From contig JASLSL010000105.1 of NCBI GenBank assembly GCA_030743445.1, forward strand, positions 1-8,510: DNA of 8,510 bases, written 5' to 3'. The stretch comes from Alphaproteobacteria bacterium. GTDB taxonomy: Bacteria; Pseudomonadota; Alphaproteobacteria; UBA8366. Numbering within the stretch: position 1 is the first letter of the stretch; every line of letters begins with the position of its first letter. The translations under genes were made by a program, and so were the position numbers. Below the pieces are notes generated by a model, which worked only from the letters and a program-made list of their open reading frames with translations, ran no database searches and was not told where the DNA came from. Shown piece after piece: positions 5,493-8,510 of the stretch.

Positions 5493-8400
5493 GTGGAAAA
5501 AGGGCTTTTTGGATTTATTTGGTGCTACAGCAAGACGCACCAGGCGGTGATTACACTGGTGACGGTGGCCGGGTTCCCGTTCATGTACTTGGCGCTGGAG
5601 CTGCCCAAGATCATCGTCAACGACGCGCTCGGGGGCAAACCGGGCGCGGCGCCGTTCCCGCGTGAAATTCTCGGGTTCGAGAATATCGAGCAGCTGACCT
5701 ATCTGCTGGCGCTGTGCGCGATATTGCTGGTGCTGCTGGTCTTCAACGGCGCCTTCCAGATGTTCCTCAACACTTACAAGGGCGTGACCTCCGAGCGCCT
5801 GCTCAGGCGGCTGCGTTACACGCTTTACGAACGTATCCTGCGTTTCCCGCTAAGCCATTTCCAGAAGGTCTCGCAGGGCGAGCTGACCTCGATGATCACC
5901 GCCGAAGTCGAGCCCTTGAGCGCGTTCTTCGCCGACGCCGTGTCGCTGCCGCTGTTCATGGGCGGTACCATGTTGGTGGCGCTGGCCTTCATGTTCGTGC
6001 AGAACCCGATCATGGGCCTCGTGGGCGTGGCCATCGTGCCGCTCCAGGCCTGGCTGATCCCGAAGCTGCAACACAAGATCAACTTGATGGCGAAGGAGCG
6101 CGTGGTGCGAATCCGCCAGCTGTCGGGCCGGATCAGCGAAGCGGTCTCGGGCATCAACGACATCCACACCCACGACACCTCGGCCTTCTCGCTCGCCGAC
6201 TTCACCAAGCATCTCAGCGGGATCTACAAGCTGCGCTACGAGATCTACCGGAAGAAGGCGTTTCTCAAATTCATCAACAATTTCCTGCTGAAGCTGACGC
6301 CGCTGCTGTTCTACTCGGTGGGCGGCTGGCTGATGCTAGCAGGCAAGCTGGACATCGGTCAGTTGGTCGCCGTGCTGGGCGCCTATGGCCAGTTGATGCA
6401 GCCCTGGAAGGAGCTGTTGAGGTATTACCAGCGCCTGGCCGACGCAGTGATCAAGTATGAGCAGGTCGCCGAGCAATTCAATCCGGCCGACATGATGTCC
6501 GAGGATTTGATGCTGAGCTCGCGGCCGGAAGCCATCGATCCGCTGAAGCAGCCGTTGATGCTGCAGAACGTCACCGTCACCGACGAAGACGGGATGCGGG
6601 CGCTCGAAGGCATCACCTTCAGCGCCGAACCTGGCAGCAAGTCCGCGATCGTCGCCGGCGGCGCCAGCCGCGACAAACTGGCCCAGGTGCTGACCCGACT
6701 GATGAACCCGACCACGGGCAAGGTCGCGGTCGGCGACAGCGACTTCTCGGGCATGCACGAAGCGGTCATCGGCACGCGGATCGGCTACGCCGGCCCGGAG
6801 TCCTACGTCTTCGACGGCACCATCGGCTACAACGCGCTCTATGGCTTGAAACACGTCCCGGTGGCGAACGGCGAGAGTGGCGATATCAACGAAGTCGATC
6901 AGCAAGAAGCCATCGCGACCGGCAACAGCCCGCATGACGCCGACGCCGAATGGATCGACTACGACCTGATCGGCGTCAACAGCCACGAAGAGCTGATGGA
7001 TTGGTGGCTGGAGACCGTCCAGGCTGTCGAGCTCGACGACGTTCTCTACGGCCGCGCCATGAGCATGGCGGTCGATCCGGAAAAACATTCGGACCTCGCG
7101 CAAAGCATCGTCTCGGCCCGCAACGGCGTCGCCAAGAAGCTCCATGACAGCCCCGAGCTCGCAGATCTGGTCCATCTCTTCGATTTCGACCGGTACAACA
7201 CCAATGCCTCGGTCGGCGCCAACTTGATCTTCGGCGAGCCGGTCGCGGAGGACTTCGCGATCGACAAGCTCGGCGAAAACGAGTTCGTCCGGTCGATTTT
7301 AGACGATCGCGGCCTGACCGAGCGGTTCTGCGAGATCGGTCAACGGACCGCGGTGACCCTGGTCGACATGTTCAACGACATGTCGCCCGACGAGCCGATC
7401 TTCGAGCAGTATAGCTTCGTCGACGAGGAAGCCCTCGCCGACCTGAAGCATATTACCGCGAAGGTCCAGCGCGAAGGTGCCGATTCGCTGTCCGAGCACG
7501 ACAGGAACAGCCTGATGGCGCTGACCTTCCAATTGGTCGTCGAGCGTCATCGGCTCGGCTTCATAGACGAGGAAATCCAGCAGCAGATCGTCGACGCGCG
7601 CAAGGCGTTCCACGAACAGCTGCCGGAAGATTTGGCGAGCGCGATCGCGATCTACGATCCGGAGACGTTCAATCCACGGCTCTCGCTGCGGGCAAATCTC
7701 ATCATGGGCCGGGTCAACACCGCCCGCCCACAGGCCGAGGAGAAGGTCGACGATTTGCTCGCCGAGGTGCTCAAGGAGATGGACCTGACCAAGGCGGTTA
7801 GCCTGGCGGCCGCCGATTTCGACGTTGGCATCGGCGGACGGCGCCTACCACTCTCGGCGCGCCAGAGCATCGCGTTGATGAGAAGCCTGATCAAGCGTCC
7901 CAACATCCTGGTCATCAACGAGGCGCTCGGCGCTCACGACCGGGAAACGCGCGATCGGATTCGGCGCAATGTCTGCGAGTTGTTGCCGAACACCACGCTG
8001 ATCTGGATCGATAGCGAAATGCCGGACTCCGCGGAGTTCGACCAGGTTCTGGTGCTGCGCAACGGACGCATCGAGCAACGGATCGCAGATCAGGAGGCGA
8101 CCGACGTAGCGGCGCCGGAGGCGGAAGCCGCCGAGGCCGGCGAGCCCGGAATCCTCAACGCCGAGGCCCAGGCGCTGTCGCAGGTGCCGCTGTTCGCCGA
8201 AATGGAGCCCTCGCGCCTCAAACTGCTGGCGTTCACAGCCGAGCGATTGACTTACGACGCCGGCGAGGAGTTGTTCCATCAGGGCGATACCGGCGACGCC
8301 GCCTACGTAATCCTCAAGGGCGAGGTCGACATCGTGGTCGGCGAGGGCGACAGCGAGATCGCCGTCAATCAGCTCGGCGAGAACGAGCTGGTCGGCGACA

Positions 8401-8510
8401 TGGCGCTGCTCAGCACCAAGCCGCGATCGGCGACGGTCCGGGCGTCGAGCAAGATAGAGGTGCTCGAGCTTAAGAAGGATTTGTTCCTGGAGCTGATCGA
8501 AGGCAGCCCG
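5493..8510 (+). CDS. ABC-exporter-like membrane protein with divergent, expanded NBD and C-terminal cNMP-binding domain; 3' end outside window
   Basis: Translation from GTG 5493 gives 1006 codons with no stop. Residues 18-310 form an ABC exporter transmembrane domain: likely membrane segments near 18-38, 70-88, 150-169, 172-189, 264-283 and 288-305, with the family loop LRFPLSHF...GELTSMIT (116-136). The nucleotide-binding domain starts near 355. Its Walker A position reads GGASRDKL (389-396), the Q-loop position AGPE (433-436), the signature LSARQ (787-791), Walker B ILVINEA (805-811) and the H-loop position IDSE (839-842). Only K395 and E810 keep consensus. About 350 residues separate Q-loop and signature, against about 55-60 normally. 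An Ala/Glu-rich linker (868-885) leads to a cyclic-nucleotide-binding domain (about 893-1006+) with GDMALLSTKPRSATV (968-982). I recall related long ABC-like proteins in alphaproteobacteria but know no assigned function. Substrate and ligand are unknown; ATP hydrolysis is doubtful. Confidence 0.9.
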   Translation, partial: MEKGLFGFIWCYSKTHQAVITLVTVAGFPFMYLALELPKIIVNDALGGKPGAAPFPREILGFENIEQLTYLLALCAILLVLLVFNGAFQMFLNTYKGVTSERLLRRLRYTLYERILRFPLSHFQKVSQGELTSMITAEVEPLSAFFADAVSLPLFMGGTMLVALAFMFVQNPIMGLVGVAIVPLQAWLIPKLQHKINLMAKERVVRIRQLSGRISEAVSGINDIHTHDTSAFSLADFTKHLSGIYKLRYEIYRKKAFLKFINNFLLKLTPLLFYSVGGWLMLAGKLDIGQLVAVLGAYGQLMQPWKELLRYYQRLADAVIKYEQVAEQFNPADMMSEDLMLSSRPEAIDPLKQPLMLQNVTVTDEDGMRALEGITFSAEPGSKSAIVAGGASRDKLAQVLTRLMNPTTGKVAVGDSDFSGMHEAVIGTRIGYAGPESYVFDGTIGYNALYGLKHVPVANGESGDINEVDQQEAIATGNSPHDADAEWIDYDLIGVNSHEELMDWWLETVQAVELDDVLYGRAMSMAVDPEKHSDLAQSIVSARNGVAKKLHDSPELADLVHLFDFDRYNTNASVGANLIFGEPVAEDFAIDKLGENEFVRSILDDRGLTERFCEIGQRTAVTLVDMFNDMSPDEPIFEQYSFVDEEALADLKHITAKVQREGADSLSEHDRNSLMALTFQLVVERHRLGFIDEEIQQQIVDARKAFHEQLPEDLASAIAIYDPETFNPRLSLRANLIMGRVNTARPQAEEKVDDLLAEVLKEMDLTKAVSLAAADFDVGIGGRRLPLSARQSIALMRSLIKRPNILVINEALGAHDRETRDRIRRNVCELLPNTTLIWIDSEMPDSAEFDQVLVLRNGRIEQRIADQEATDVAAPEAEAAEAGEPGILNAEAQALSQVPLFAEMEPSRLKLLAFTAERLTYDAGEELFHQGDTGDAAYVILKGEVDIVVGEGDSEIAVNQLGENELVGDMALLSTKPRSATVRASSKIEVLELKKDLFLELIEGSP

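Noticed and set aside
6336..7175. 279-codon minus-strand frame opposite the ABC-like gene, and the smaller ones near 5825-6212 and 7845-8279
   Set aside because: All are antisense to the continuous 5493-8510 frame, which carries recognisable domains; none shows a motif or a convincing RBS.

Overview
The window is high-GC, gene-dense bacterial DNA. Gene content and protein style (a MetZ-type sulfhydrylase, a short DksA-like zinc-finger protein, an aldonate-type IlvD/Edd dehydratase, and a translated 'SRESGNP'-type intergenic repeat) suggest an alphaproteobacterium, perhaps near the Rhodospirillales. That placement is inference, since there is no rRNA or other strong marker here.

Layout: (1) 3-896 (+), the C-terminal three quarters of O-succinylhomoserine sulfhydrylase (metZ). 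(2) 936-1049, a compact 114-bp hairpin-rich repeat element lying between two convergent genes. (3) 1074-3510, three minus-strand genes spaced 19 and 57 bp apart. In transcription order they are a DksA/TraR-family zinc-finger regulator, an alpha/beta hydrolase, and a mandelate-racemase-subgroup enolase-superfamily enzyme. (4) 3639-5336 (+), an IlvD/Edd dehydratase whose residues fit the sugar-acid (L-arabinonate type) branch, divergent from the dksA-like gene. (5) 5493 to the right edge (+), an open frame of 1006 codons with no stop inside the window. It encodes an ABC-exporter-like membrane domain, a nucleotide-binding domain with altered catalytic motifs and a very long insertion, and a C-terminal cyclic-nucleotide-binding domain.

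Working together: the hydrolase, the enolase-superfamily enzyme and the IlvD/Edd dehydratase look like parts of a sugar-acid or lactone degradation locus. A lactone-opening hydrolase plus two mechanistically different acid-sugar dehydratases or isomerases would fit, but the substrate cannot be read from sequence. The two upstream regions each carry a short inverted repeat that could be an operator: 3561-3583 before the dehydratase, and 5419-5433 before the ABC-like gene.

The most unusual object is the ABC-like gene. Its nucleotide-binding domain departs from consensus at the A-loop, Walker A, Q-loop, signature, Walker B aspartate and H-loop. Between the Q-loop and the signature it carries about 350 residues in which the post-Q-loop strand and helical segment appear to be repeated three times. 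The protein then runs into a well-formed cNMP-binding fold. This suggests a ligand-gated, possibly non-hydrolysing ABC-like membrane protein rather than a standard transporter. No tRNA, rRNA, CRISPR array or transposase gene was seen.
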